Positions 6,605 through 12,753 of a stretch of DNA of 33,351 bases are shown here, piece after piece. Under the pieces are notes generated by a model. It was given only the letters and a program-made list of their open reading frames with translations, did no database searches and was not told where the DNA came from. Both the position numbers and the translations under genes were made by a program. Source of the DNA: Actinomyces culturomici (lineage in GTDB: Bacteria > Actinomycetota > Actinomycetes > Actinomycetales > Actinomycetaceae); contig NZ_LS991317.1 of the NCBI RefSeq assembly GCF_900499005.1, forward strand, positions 383,216 to 416,566. The letters run 5' to 3'. Every line of letters begins with the position of its first letter. Positions within the stretch are counted from its first letter, which is position 1.

Positions 6605-6916
6605 TCACGCGCCGAGCCGGCGGCGCTTCCTCGACCTCGGCGACAAGGGAGCAACAGCCCCCGTGAACACCCCGAAGTCCTCCAGCCTCAACCGCGACGC
6701 CTCAGACCGCGCCAACTCCTCCTCGGCCCGCGCCATCAACCGCCGGCGCCTCTCAACCACCGCCGACTCCGGAATCCGCCACTGCCCTCGAGCCCCAACC
6801 CGATACGCGCCCTCGAACTCGCCGGCCGCGCACGCCGCCGTCACCGCATGCGTCGAAATCCGTTCAAGCTCCGCGACCTCCTTCGAGGTCAACACCCTCT
6901 CGATCACGCCGTTCAT
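6605..6916 (-). CDS. Excisionase-like helix-turn-helix protein
   Basis: 103 residues. An HTH_17/MerR-like domain occupies residues 8-60: LTSKEVAELERISTHAVTAACAAGEFEGAYRVGARGQWRIPESAV, where the final strand-turn is the usual wing. A basic helical tail (RRRRLMARAEEELARSEASRLRLED, then RSRKRRR) follows. Such small proteins act as excisionases or transcription regulators; which applies is open, and it is not next to the integrase. ATG 6916 is preceded at ten bases by GAGGGGG, part of the repeated motif. It heads the coupled early operon. Confidence 0.65.
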   Translation of the reverse strand: MNGVIERVLTSKEVAELERISTHAVTAACAAGEFEGAYRVGARGQWRIPESAVVERRRRLMARAEEELARSEASRLRLEDFGVFTGAVAPLSPRSRKRRRLGA

Positions 6917-6926
6917 CGGAGAACAA

Positions 6927-6995
6927 CCCCCTCGGTAGGCTCGGACGTGGAGAACAACGGCGCGCTGGAAGCACCGCCGACACCCACCGAGGGGG
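6927..6995. repeat. Inverted pair of the CTACCGAGGGGG motif, copy 2
   Basis: The 13-mer CCCCCTCGGTAGG (6927-6939) recurs inverted, 12 of 13, ending at 6995 (CCACCGAGGGGG). Each copy supplies the Shine-Dalgarno of the gene it faces: minus strand for the HTH gene starting at 6916, plus strand for the gene starting at 7001. The 44 bases between must hold two divergent promoters if each gene has its own. Confidence 0.75.
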
Positions 6996-7000
6996 AAGAC

Positions 7001-7519
7001 ATGGCCGTCATCAACTGGTTCGAATCAATGACCGCAGGAGAACAGGGCCTATTCGTCCTCGCAGCGCTGACCCTCATCGGGTCCTCCTTCTGGGCGGTCT
7101 TCACATGGCTGCGGCCCAACCCGAGAAGCGCGCCAGAGACCACGAAGCCGCCAACAGAGACCCCGAATACGAGCCAGTCCGAGACGACTTTCAACGTCGC
7201 CCCCGCGCACAAGCCCCACGAACAGACGAACCACAACTCGGCAAGCGTCCGACCCCGCGTCGAAATCACCTGGGCCTCGAAGAACGCCTTCACAATCCGG
7301 AACATCCAAACGACCCCGCTCGCCATCGAATACGTCCGCAACCGCCGTGACTTCGTGCGGCTCGACCTCGACGACCGATTCACCCTCGACCCGGGACGAT
7401 CCATCCGCGCGTACGCGTTCGGCGCCTGGGGCAAGCCCATCCCCGACGAGCTCGTCCTCGACGTCGTCGGAGAAGACACGCCGCTCGTCGTCCCACTCCC
7501 GCCACACCCTGAGTTCTGA
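7001..7519 (+). CDS. Membrane-anchored protein, probable moron
   Basis: 172 residues on the strand opposite to the early operon. Residues about 15-36 (GLFVLAALTLIGSSFWAVFTWL) form one transmembrane helix. A Pro/Thr/Ser/Asn-rich linker (about 37-80) follows, then a beta-rich domain (VEITWASKNAFTIRNIQTTPLAIEYVRNRRDFVRLDLDDRFTLDPGRSIRAYAF...). The last resembles an immunoglobulin-like or C-terminal beta-sandwich domain; no family is recognised. ATG 7001 follows GAGGGGG. Inverted orientation, own leader and flanking repeats fit a moron, a gene expressed in the lysogen, for instance for surface exclusion. A competing minus-strand frame here has shadow-like composition. Confidence 0.7.
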   Translation: MAVINWFESMTAGEQGLFVLAALTLIGSSFWAVFTWLRPNPRSAPETTKPPTETPNTSQSETTFNVAPAHKPHEQTNHNSASVRPRVEITWASKNAFTIRNIQTTPLAIEYVRNRRDFVRLDLDDRFTLDPGRSIRAYAFGAWGKPIPDELVLDVVGEDTPLVVPLPPHPEF

Positions 7520-7530
7520 GCCGCCTCCTC

Positions 7531-7555
7531 CATCAGAGACCAACTCCCTCGGAAG
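7531..7555. repeat. Direct-repeat copy of the 6914-6938 start region
   Basis: Bases 7531-7555 match 6914-6938 at 21 of 25 positions in the same orientation. The shared block is a minus-strand Shine-Dalgarno, spacer and ATG (motif CCGAGGGRG, then TTGKTCTCYG, then ATG). The two copies bracket the plus-strand gene at 7001-7519, about 617 bases apart. Confidence 0.7.
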
Positions 7556-7856
7556 AGCCGGCCTCTTCCAGGTCGATCAGCGCACGGTGAGCCTCGTTCT
7601 CCTCGCTCATGCACGCCTCGTACTCGCCGAGAGCTCGATCCGCCTGCGCATCACACAGACGAGCCGTCTCCTCCAGGCGCTCGATCACCTCGCGCGGCAC
7701 GTCATGCTCGAGCGCCCAGTTCACCGTCTCGTACGCCCGGCCCCGCCGTTCCTCACGCTCGTCAAGCTCCCGCTCCGCACGGATTCGCGCATCCTCCGCA
7801 CAGCTGATCCGCTCCCACAAGGACGCTTCAACATCGTCCGCAAACGGGCTATCCAC
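7533..7856 (-). CDS. Hypothetical coiled-coil protein, 107 aa (start uncertain)
   Basis: Highly charged helical protein: EASLWERISCAEDARIRAERELDEREERRGRAYETVNWALEHDVPREVIERLEETARLCDAQADRALGEYEACMSEENEAHRALIDLEEA. The GTG at 7856 is the first reasonable start after the plus-strand gene cassette. The frame is open without a stop all the way to 8516, so it could be the C-terminal part of a 327-residue protein whose middle is antisense to the gene at 7935-8282. The middle looks like a shadow, which suggests the cassette split or displaced an original gene. An ATG at 7533 overlaps its stop (TGATG). Confidence 0.5.
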   Translation of the reverse strand: MDSPFADDVEASLWERISCAEDARIRAERELDEREERRGRAYETVNWALEHDVPREVIERLEETARLCDAQADRALGEYEACMSEENEAHRALIDLEEAGSSEGVGL

Positions 7857-7876
7857 AGGCTCGCCCGCGTAGGTAT

Positions 7877-7926
7877 CCCCCTCGGTAGAGTGGCCGTCAC
7901 CACAACACCCCCGCTCTACCGAGGAG
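7877..7926. repeat. Inverted pair of the CTCTACCGAGGGGG motif, copy 3
   Basis: CCCCCTCGGTAGAG (7877-7890) recurs inverted as CTCTACCGAGGAGG (7913/7914-7926), matching at 13 of 14 positions across a 23-base spacer. The right arm contains the Shine-Dalgarno of the gene starting at 7935. If transcribed as RNA, the stem would hide that ribosome-binding site; if DNA, the pair is a good operator candidate. Confidence 0.75.
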
Positions 7927-7934
7927 GAAGACTC

Positions 7935-8282
7935 ATGGACCTCTACGAAGTCCTCGACGGCGTTGAGATCGATATCGACGGCGTCCGCATGAAGGCCAGC
8001 GTCCAAGCCCTCAGGATCCTCCCCGCCATTCCCCGCATGATCGCCGACGGCTTCGGATGCTGGTACGACGACGGAAACAACCGCGAATGGATCGAGCACG
8101 ACTCGACCGTCACGATCGCCATCTACGGCGACACCCCCTACCCGAAGATCCCCCGCCTGTCCGGATCGCTCTACGACGAGATCCACGAGTTCCTCACCGA
8201 CTGCCGGAAGCATGAGATCCTGCCCATCGTTCGCATGATCGACGGTGTCATCACCCTTGAGGAAGAGACAGAAACCCTCTGA
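7935..8282 (+). CDS. Hypothetical 115-aa protein, probable moron
   Basis: Plus-strand gene inside the minus-strand early operon. ATG 7935 follows GAGGAGG by eight bases. The sequence is well mixed and protein-like: MDLYEVLDGVEIDIDGVRM, MIADGFGCWYDDGNNREWIEHD, STVTIAIYGDTPYPKIP, LYDEIHEFLTDCRKHEILP, ending in an acidic tail. No transmembrane segment or signal is seen, and no family is recognised. It shares its leader architecture with the gene at 7001, so both may be controlled together, perhaps from the prophage state. Confidence 0.7.
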   Translation: MDLYEVLDGVEIDIDGVRMKASVQALRILPAIPRMIADGFGCWYDDGNNREWIEHDSTVTIAIYGDTPYPKIPRLSGSLYDEIHEFLTDCRKHEILPIVRMIDGVITLEEETETL

Positions 8283-8516
8283 CAGAGCCGCGTCCAACTG
8301 GAACGTCAACGTCCTCAGAGAACGTGTCACCTCCACGACAGCCTCAAGCTCACGCTTAACATCAGCGGCCGAGGCGTCCAGGCCGTCCACGGACAGCCAG
8401 AACGAGCGCACACGCCGAACAATCTCCGCCTGCCAGACGCCAATCTCCTTGGACAACGCCAACGCCTTGGCAGCCTCAGCACCAGCGCGTAACTGCACAA
8501 CCTTTCGGGACTTCAT
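8283..8516 (-). CDS. N-terminal ORF, frame open into antisense of moron
   Basis: ATG 8516 overlaps the stop of the XRE gene (TGATG). The first ~78 residues (KSRKVVQLRAGAEAAKALALSKEIGVWQAEIVRRVRSFWLSVDGLDASAADVKRELEAVVEVTRSLRTL) look like a genuine helical phage protein. Beyond that the frame continues without stop through the antisense of the 7935-8282 gene to 7533. The end given is therefore only where plausible coding sequence stops. Either the original stop was lost when the cassette arrived, or a 327-residue protein is really made. Confidence 0.45.
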
Positions 8517-8893
8517 CACGCCACCGCCTTTGCCCGAGCGAGAAGATCCGCGAGGTTCTTCTCAATCCCGGCCACGTCAGCCGCGAGCGCCTTCGCCGTC
8601 TCCTGGAGCTTTTCGATGCGTCGTTCGAGCTTGCGGGATTCGGCGAGTGCTTCGGCTTCGTCGCGGTTGAAGTAGCCGTCGCGGACGATGGCGATCTGGG
8701 GGACCGCGAGCGCGTCGGCGATCTTGGCGACGAGGATGGGCGTGATCTGCTTAGCGCCCGACTCGATCATGGAGATGTACGGGCGTGAGATGAAGATGGC
8801 GTGCGCGAGCTGTTCCTGAGAGAGTCCGCGCGCTTCGCGAAGCGTGCGAATGGTCTCGCCGATTCGCTTTCGTTCCTGTTCGGTGACGCTCAT
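8516..8893 (-). CDS. XRE-family phage regulator (Cro/early side)
   Basis: 125 residues. An XRE helix-turn-helix spans about residues 8-62: RIGETIRTLREARGLSQEQLAHAIFISRPYISMIESGAKQITPILVAKIADALAVP. A C-terminal coiled coil (residues ~75-120, ESRKLERRIEKLQETAKALAADVAGIEKNLADLL) suggests dimerisation. ATG 8893 has no Shine-Dalgarno. A promoter with TTGACT, 17 bases and TATCGT ends seven bases before the ATG, so the mRNA would be leaderless. It is divergent from the second XRE gene and leads into the early operon, which suggests the Cro-like or early-control role; the reverse assignment is possible. Confidence 0.8.
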   Translation of the reverse strand: MSVTEQERKRIGETIRTLREARGLSQEQLAHAIFISRPYISMIESGAKQITPILVAKIADALAVPQIAIVRDGYFNRDEAEALAESRKLERRIEKLQETAKALAADVAGIEKNLADLLARAKAVA

Positions 8894-8900
8894 GGCGGTA

Positions 8901-8929
8901 ACGATAGTGACTGACCGTAACCGAGTCAA
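8901..8929 (-). promoter_or_regulatory. Promoter of the minus-strand XRE gene, leaderless
   Basis: Reading on the minus strand, TTGACT (8929-8924), a 17-base spacer and TATCGT (8906-8901) place the start site at about the A of ATG 8893. Two GTAAC half-sites (8898-8903 and 8917-8922) overlap this promoter. Confidence 0.65.
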
Positions 8930-9049
8930 GCGCTATCACATAACCAATCGTTCCGTGGTGCGACTGCGCAGGTGCCGCTGTAACCACATGCGTGTACTTA
9001 CATCTCGGTTTCTCCGTGAAATCGCGCGTTCGCTCCCTGTTGTTCTTGC

Positions 9050-9079
9050 TTGACGTTACCGACGAGTAACGTCCACTCT
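9050..9079 (+). promoter_or_regulatory. Promoter of the plus-strand XRE gene, leaderless
   Basis: TTGACG (9050-9055), 18 bases, then a weak -10 CACTCT (9074-9079), with ATG at 9086. The position mirrors the opposite promoter exactly: the -35 starts 36 bases before the ATG in both. The perfect inverted repeat at 9053-9072 overlaps it, so autorepression is likely. Confidence 0.55.
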
Positions 9080-9085
9080 TTCCAT

Positions 9086-9643
9086 ATGAGTAACGCCGAA
9101 GTGCTTGCGCAGCGTGTTCGTGCTCGTCGCCTCGAGCTCGGCATGACGACGGTCAAGGAGCTCGCGATCGCCGGCGGCTTCACGACGAAGACGGCGAGCA
9201 TCATCGAGAACGGGCATAAGGATTCGTTCCGTCCGGCGACGCTAGCCGCTCTCGATAGTGCCCTCGAGTGGGAGCAAGGTTCGTCGCAGGCGATCCTCGA
9301 CGGCGGGGAACCGACCCCTCTTGCCCCCTCTGGTGCGGCGCCCGGCTCCGTCCTCGTCGACGAAGGGTCCGCCGGCGTGCTCGCCGAGCTGCTCATCGGA
9401 GAGTCGGCCGACGTGCTTGACGAGGACGAGATCTCCGAGATCGAGTCCGTGGCTCGCGCCGCGGCGCTCAAGAGGAAGCGGGAGATCCTCGCCGCCCGGC
9501 CCGCTCGCCCGCTCGAGCTTGTCGACGGCGCCAGCGACGACGCCCCCGACTTCGAACGGCTCGCCGCACGCACCGTGCCTCGGCGACCCGGCTGGGACGC
9601 CTCACGCGCCGGCGACGATGCCGGCGAAGAACCGCAGGACTGA
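9086..9643 (+). CDS. XRE-like immunity repressor candidate
   Basis: 185 residues. The N-terminal HTH (about residues 3-70) reads EVLAQRVRARRLELGMTTVKELAIAGGFTTKTASIIENGHKDSFRPATLAALDSALEW, a form typical of actinobacterial prophage repressors. The rest is acidic and probably partly disordered (ELLIGESADVLDEDEISEIESVARAAALKRKREI). It is transcribed toward the lysogeny genes and the integrase end, from a promoter overlapped by a perfect operator palindrome. This suggests the maintenance repressor; the opposite role cannot be excluded. ATG 9086 has no Shine-Dalgarno, as expected for a leaderless transcript. Confidence 0.72.
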   Translation: MSNAEVLAQRVRARRLELGMTTVKELAIAGGFTTKTASIIENGHKDSFRPATLAALDSALEWEQGSSQAILDGGEPTPLAPSGAAPGSVLVDEGSAGVLAELLIGESADVLDEDEISEIESVARAAALKRKREILAARPARPLELVDGASDDAPDFERLAARTVPRRPGWDASRAGDDAGEEPQD

Positions 9644-9684
9644 ACCCAGACCCCAGACACACCCCGTCGAGATAGGACACCGAC

Positions 9685-10410
9685 ATGTCAACGCCGACAA
9701 CAGACGAAAGCTCGCCCCGTCCACCGTCGGAACTCGCTCCTCTCGCCAAAGCGCCCAAGGGCTCGCGCTACAAGGGCACCTACCGAACCGGCCTCGGCTG
9801 GTTCCTCGCCGTCCTGTGGCCATTCGGCCTCATCCAGTCCATCGTCAAGCACGACTCCATCGGATCGACGATCGTCACGCTGATCGTCTGGGCAGCAGTC
9901 GCCTTCTGGCTCATCAAGTGGGGCCGATCGTTGAAGGCGCAGAAGATCGTCGTCATCCCAAAGGCCCTCCGATCGACAGCACCCGGACGCGGCGCCCCGG
10001 AGCTCCAGCGCCTCATCGCCCAGTACGGCGAACGCGGCCGCATCTCCCTCTACGTCATGGACCGACATCTCCCCGCCATCGAGAAGCTCGCCGCGACTGC
10101 GACGAACTTCAAGCCCGGGCCCCTCGGCGGATCCGGAGCGCTCGTCGCCTGGGCCGACATCATCCCCGAGCCGAAGAACACCTACGACTCGAAGGCCATC
10201 CAGGCCCACGTCATGGGCCGGCCGGTCGCCTACTTCTCCCTCGAGTGGAAGGACCGCGCGCACGCCCAACTCCGCGCCAGCCACCACCGCGGCGCCCAAG
10301 TCCCCGTCGTCGTCAGGTGGTGGAACGGCAAAGCCTTCGTCTGGGCCTTCTCGACCTTCGAAGACGCCGAGTCCTTCGCGAACTGGGTAGTTGCCCGTGA
10401 CCAAAATTGA
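9685..10410 (+). CDS. Two-TM membrane protein with HIRAN-like C-terminal domain
   Basis: 241 residues. A cytoplasmic N-terminus precedes two transmembrane helices: GWFLAVLWPFGLIQSIV (about 38-55) and STIVTLIVWAAVAFWLIKW (about 62-80). The soluble part (about 90-241) contains IIPEPKNTYDSKAIQAHVMGRPVAYFSLEWKDRAHAQL, which resembles the NPYDPNAV...GYL...A core of HIRAN domains, known to bind DNA ends or be linked to damage and defence functions. This likeness is by eye. AGGA precedes ATG 9685. It lies 41 bases after the repressor gene and 18 before the ParB-like gene, probably one transcript. Confidence 0.65.
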   Translation: MSTPTTDESSPRPPSELAPLAKAPKGSRYKGTYRTGLGWFLAVLWPFGLIQSIVKHDSIGSTIVTLIVWAAVAFWLIKWGRSLKAQKIVVIPKALRSTAPGRGAPELQRLIAQYGERGRISLYVMDRHLPAIEKLAATATNFKPGPLGGSGALVAWADIIPEPKNTYDSKAIQAHVMGRPVAYFSLEWKDRAHAQLRASHHRGAQVPVVVRWWNGKAFVWAFSTFEDAESFANWVVARDQN

Positions 10411-10428
10411 CGCCCTCAGGAGTGACCG

Positions 10429-11868
10429 ATGAGCAGCACTACTCGTACGGTGAAGGTTTCGTCCTTGCGTCTAGACTCCCAGAACCCTCGCCTCGGAGGA
10501 GAGATTGCGTCACAGGAGAGAATCTTCGCTGAGCTTCTCTCCACCGACGCGAGAATCCGAGAAATTGTCGAATTGGCTTCTTCCATAGTTAAACTCGGGG
10601 GTCTAGACCCGTCTCAGCTTCCTGTTGTTGTAGAAGAAGGCAGTGAGCTCGTCGTTATCGAAGGCAACCGTAGAATTGCGGCTCTCAAACTTCTCCTGCA
10701 GCCCAATCTTGCTCCTAACGAGAGGATCAAGCGTAGGTTCTCGAAAATAGCGATGGAGGGCTCGATCTCCCAGTCGGTGAGGGTCGTGCGCTTCGATTCG
10801 CGATCCGAATATGACTCATATCTGGTCCTGCGCCACACCGGCGAGAACAAAGGCGCCGGATTGAAGCCCTGGCGAAGTGCTGACATCGCGAGATTCCAAG
10901 AGCGGCAAGGAAAATCTCGGGCAATTCACACTGAGCTCATCGCCTGGTGTCGAGCCGAATTCGCTGACGATGAAGAGATGCTCAAGCTTGTCGAGACGAT
11001 CGAACAAGGCTACTTGACGACACTCAAACGCTTTCTCATGAAAGTAATCCGAGACCGTCTTGGGCTTCGATGGGCCGAGGGGAAACTGAGGGTCGAGTAC
11101 AGCGCCGCACAACTGCGCCCCTTCCTTAAGAGACTCTTTGTCGATCTGACCGGCAAGATGCCCAACGATCAACCGTGGTCACGAGCCCGCCAGGAGAACG
11201 TGCTCACCTACGTATACGAAACCCACCCGGATCTCCTACCATCCGAAGAAGAGAAAGCCCAGCCAGAGCCTGAGCCTGTGGCTGCCCATCCCGACGAGAA
11301 GACCTCTTCTGCCCCCGCAGCCAAGGAAGAGGTTGATCCTCGCTCCGCTTCACCGTCCATATCTTCCGATGAAAAAACTCAAAACCAAGCAAATGCGGGT
11401 AGCGCCCCCCAAACGCCGACTGCGATTCTCGAAGGCTTAGACCTGTCCGTCTTCGGTCAACGAATTAACAATATTCACATCCAAGCTCAGCGACTTCGGG
11501 TAGCGGCCTCACCGGACCTCTGCGGCATTGCACTACGAGTAATCCTTGAACTGTGCGTCGATGAATTCTGCAAACAAACCTCGATCGGCCGTCCGCGGGT
11601 CTTCGCAGATGCTGTCATCAAGGTTATTCAAACGATCGATCCGGAGGCTGTAAAGGGAGGGAATGCTCGAGGTAACCCTCTTGTCCCCATCTACCGGGAT
11701 TACAGGCGCAATGGTGCAGACCGTGGGTATGCCGCTGATAGGCTCCACGACTTCGTTCACTCCAGCACGCGCGTCGTCACAGCGGGTGAAGTTCTTCGCG
11801 AATCACAACAGCTCTCAGCACTGCTGGTGGCCATGAGCGAATATCTGCGCAATACTCAGACCCTATGA
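10429..11868 (+). CDS. ParB-like protein, candidate defence gene
   Basis: 479 residues with visibly lower GC and different codon use (AGA, ATT, GTT, AAA codons) than its neighbours, a sign of recent transfer. Residues about 8-95 match the ParB/sulfiredoxin-type fold: SSLRLDSQNPR, then LVVIEGNRRIAALKLL, where E78-G79-N80-R81-R82 is the nucleotide-binding signature. A helical middle (about 140-270, ADIARFQERQGKSRAIH...) precedes a disordered Glu/Pro/Ser linker (about 271-335). The C-terminal helical domain has LHDFVHSS, resembling HEPN-like domains. AGGAG sits six bases before the ATG. The stop overlaps the methylase start (ATGA), so the two are coupled. Function is inferred only. Confidence 0.72.
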   Translation: MSSTTRTVKVSSLRLDSQNPRLGGEIASQERIFAELLSTDARIREIVELASSIVKLGGLDPSQLPVVVEEGSELVVIEGNRRIAALKLLLQPNLAPNERIKRRFSKIAMEGSISQSVRVVRFDSRSEYDSYLVLRHTGENKGAGLKPWRSADIARFQERQGKSRAIHTELIAWCRAEFADDEEMLKLVETIEQGYLTTLKRFLMKVIRDRLGLRWAEGKLRVEYSAAQLRPFLKRLFVDLTGKMPNDQPWSRARQENVLTYVYETHPDLLPSEEEKAQPEPEPVAAHPDEKTSSAPAAKEEVDPRSASPSISSDEKTQNQANAGSAPQTPTAILEGLDLSVFGQRINNIHIQAQRLRVAASPDLCGIALRVILELCVDEFCKQTSIGRPRVFADAVIKVIQTIDPEAVKGGNARGNPLVPIYRDYRRNGADRGYAADRLHDFVHSSTRVVTAGEVLRESQQLSALLVAMSEYLRNTQTL

Positions 11869-12734
11869 GGAACCTATCGCCGCTTCGCTACCCCGGGGGC
11901 AAAGTGCGCCTCGCGCCCTTCTTCGCGCGGCTCCTTTCCATCCAGGAGCCCGTCCCTACTCGGTACGCGGAGCCTTTCGCCGGGGGTGCTGGCGCGGCCC
12001 TACGCCTCCTCGATGAAGGGCGCGTCTCCCACATCCACATCAACGACATTCACCCCGGCATCGCAGCCTTCTGGCGAAGCGTCACTACACAGCCCGAAGA
12101 ATTCATCGACCGTATCAGATCGACCGCCGTCACGATCGAGGAGTGGCACGCGCAGCGTGAGATCTTCGAGAGTGGGCCCAGCGACGACGACTTTTCGTTC
12201 GGCTTCGCCACCTTCTTCCTCAACCGCACCAATCGCTCCGGAATCCTGACCGCCCGCCCCATCGGAGGCCTCGCCCAGACCGGGAAATGGCTCATCGACG
12301 CGCGATACAACAAGGACGGCCTCATCTCACGAGTCCGCCGAATCGCAGAGCTCGCCGACCGAATCACCGTCACCGAACTCGACGCCCTCGACTTTCTCAA
12401 GACTATCGAGCACTTCGAAGACGATGTCCTCGTCTACGCCGACCCACCGTACGTCGTCCAGGGCAACAAGCTCTACCTCCACGCATTCAGCGCTGACGAC
12501 CACCGAGCCCTCGCAGACAAACTCCTGAACGCCCTCTATCCCTGGATCCTGACCTACGACGACGAACGCGTCATCTGGGAAGACCTCTACGGTGCTGAGC
12601 GCTGCGCCCGATTCAGCATCGCCCACACCGCCCAGAACAATCATGTCGGATCCGAAACCATCATCTACGGCCCCACTATCACTGTGCCCGGAACTCAAGA
12701 AATCACGCCCGGGCGCCGCGCCGACTGGGTTTAG
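11865..12734 (+). CDS. D12-class DNA adenine N6-methyltransferase
   Basis: 289 residues, normal length for the Dam/D12 family. It shows the family's ordered motifs: LRYPGGK (7-13), the SAM-binding motif I EPFAGGAGAALRLL (36-49), NDIHP (60-64), FLNRTNRSGI (118-127) and catalytic motif IV DPPY (193-196). The enzyme transfers methyl from SAM to adenine N6 in DNA; the target site cannot be read from sequence. ATG 11865 overlaps the ParB-like gene stop. The pairing suggests self-protection for a partner that attacks unmodified DNA, or protection of phage DNA against host restriction. It converges on the DUF3800 gene 19 bases away. Confidence 0.9.
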   Translation: MRNLSPLRYPGGKVRLAPFFARLLSIQEPVPTRYAEPFAGGAGAALRLLDEGRVSHIHINDIHPGIAAFWRSVTTQPEEFIDRIRSTAVTIEEWHAQREIFESGPSDDDFSFGFATFFLNRTNRSGILTARPIGGLAQTGKWLIDARYNKDGLISRVRRIAELADRITVTELDALDFLKTIEHFEDDVLVYADPPYVVQGNKLYLHAFSADDHRALADKLLNALYPWILTYDDERVIWEDLYGAERCARFSIAHTAQNNHVGSETIIYGPTITVPGTQEITPGRRADWV

Positions 12735-12753
12735 CTCGAAAGAATCCGACCGA

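Larger units (their letters stand above)
8897..9095. promoter_or_regulatory. Lysogeny-switch operator region with GTAAC half-sites
   Basis: The 192-base gap between the divergent XRE genes holds six copies of GTAAC followed by C or G: 8898-8903, 8917-8922, 8980-8985, 9066-9071, 9090-9095 and, inverted, 9055-9060. The best operator is ACGTTAC-cgacga-GTAACGT (9053-9072), with perfect 7-base arms lying between the -35 and -10 of the plus-strand promoter. These are the likely repressor binding sites. No gene is seen in the gap. Confidence 0.7.

Noticed and set aside
6913-7533. Minus-strand frame starting at ATG 7533 with a TGATG overlap and ending by overlap with the HTH gene start
   Set aside because: The overlaps are tempting, but the residues are Ser/Arg/Gly-rich shadow-like, and the plus-strand protein 7001-7519 has a transmembrane helix and a natural domain. 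The overlaps are explained by the duplicated start region.
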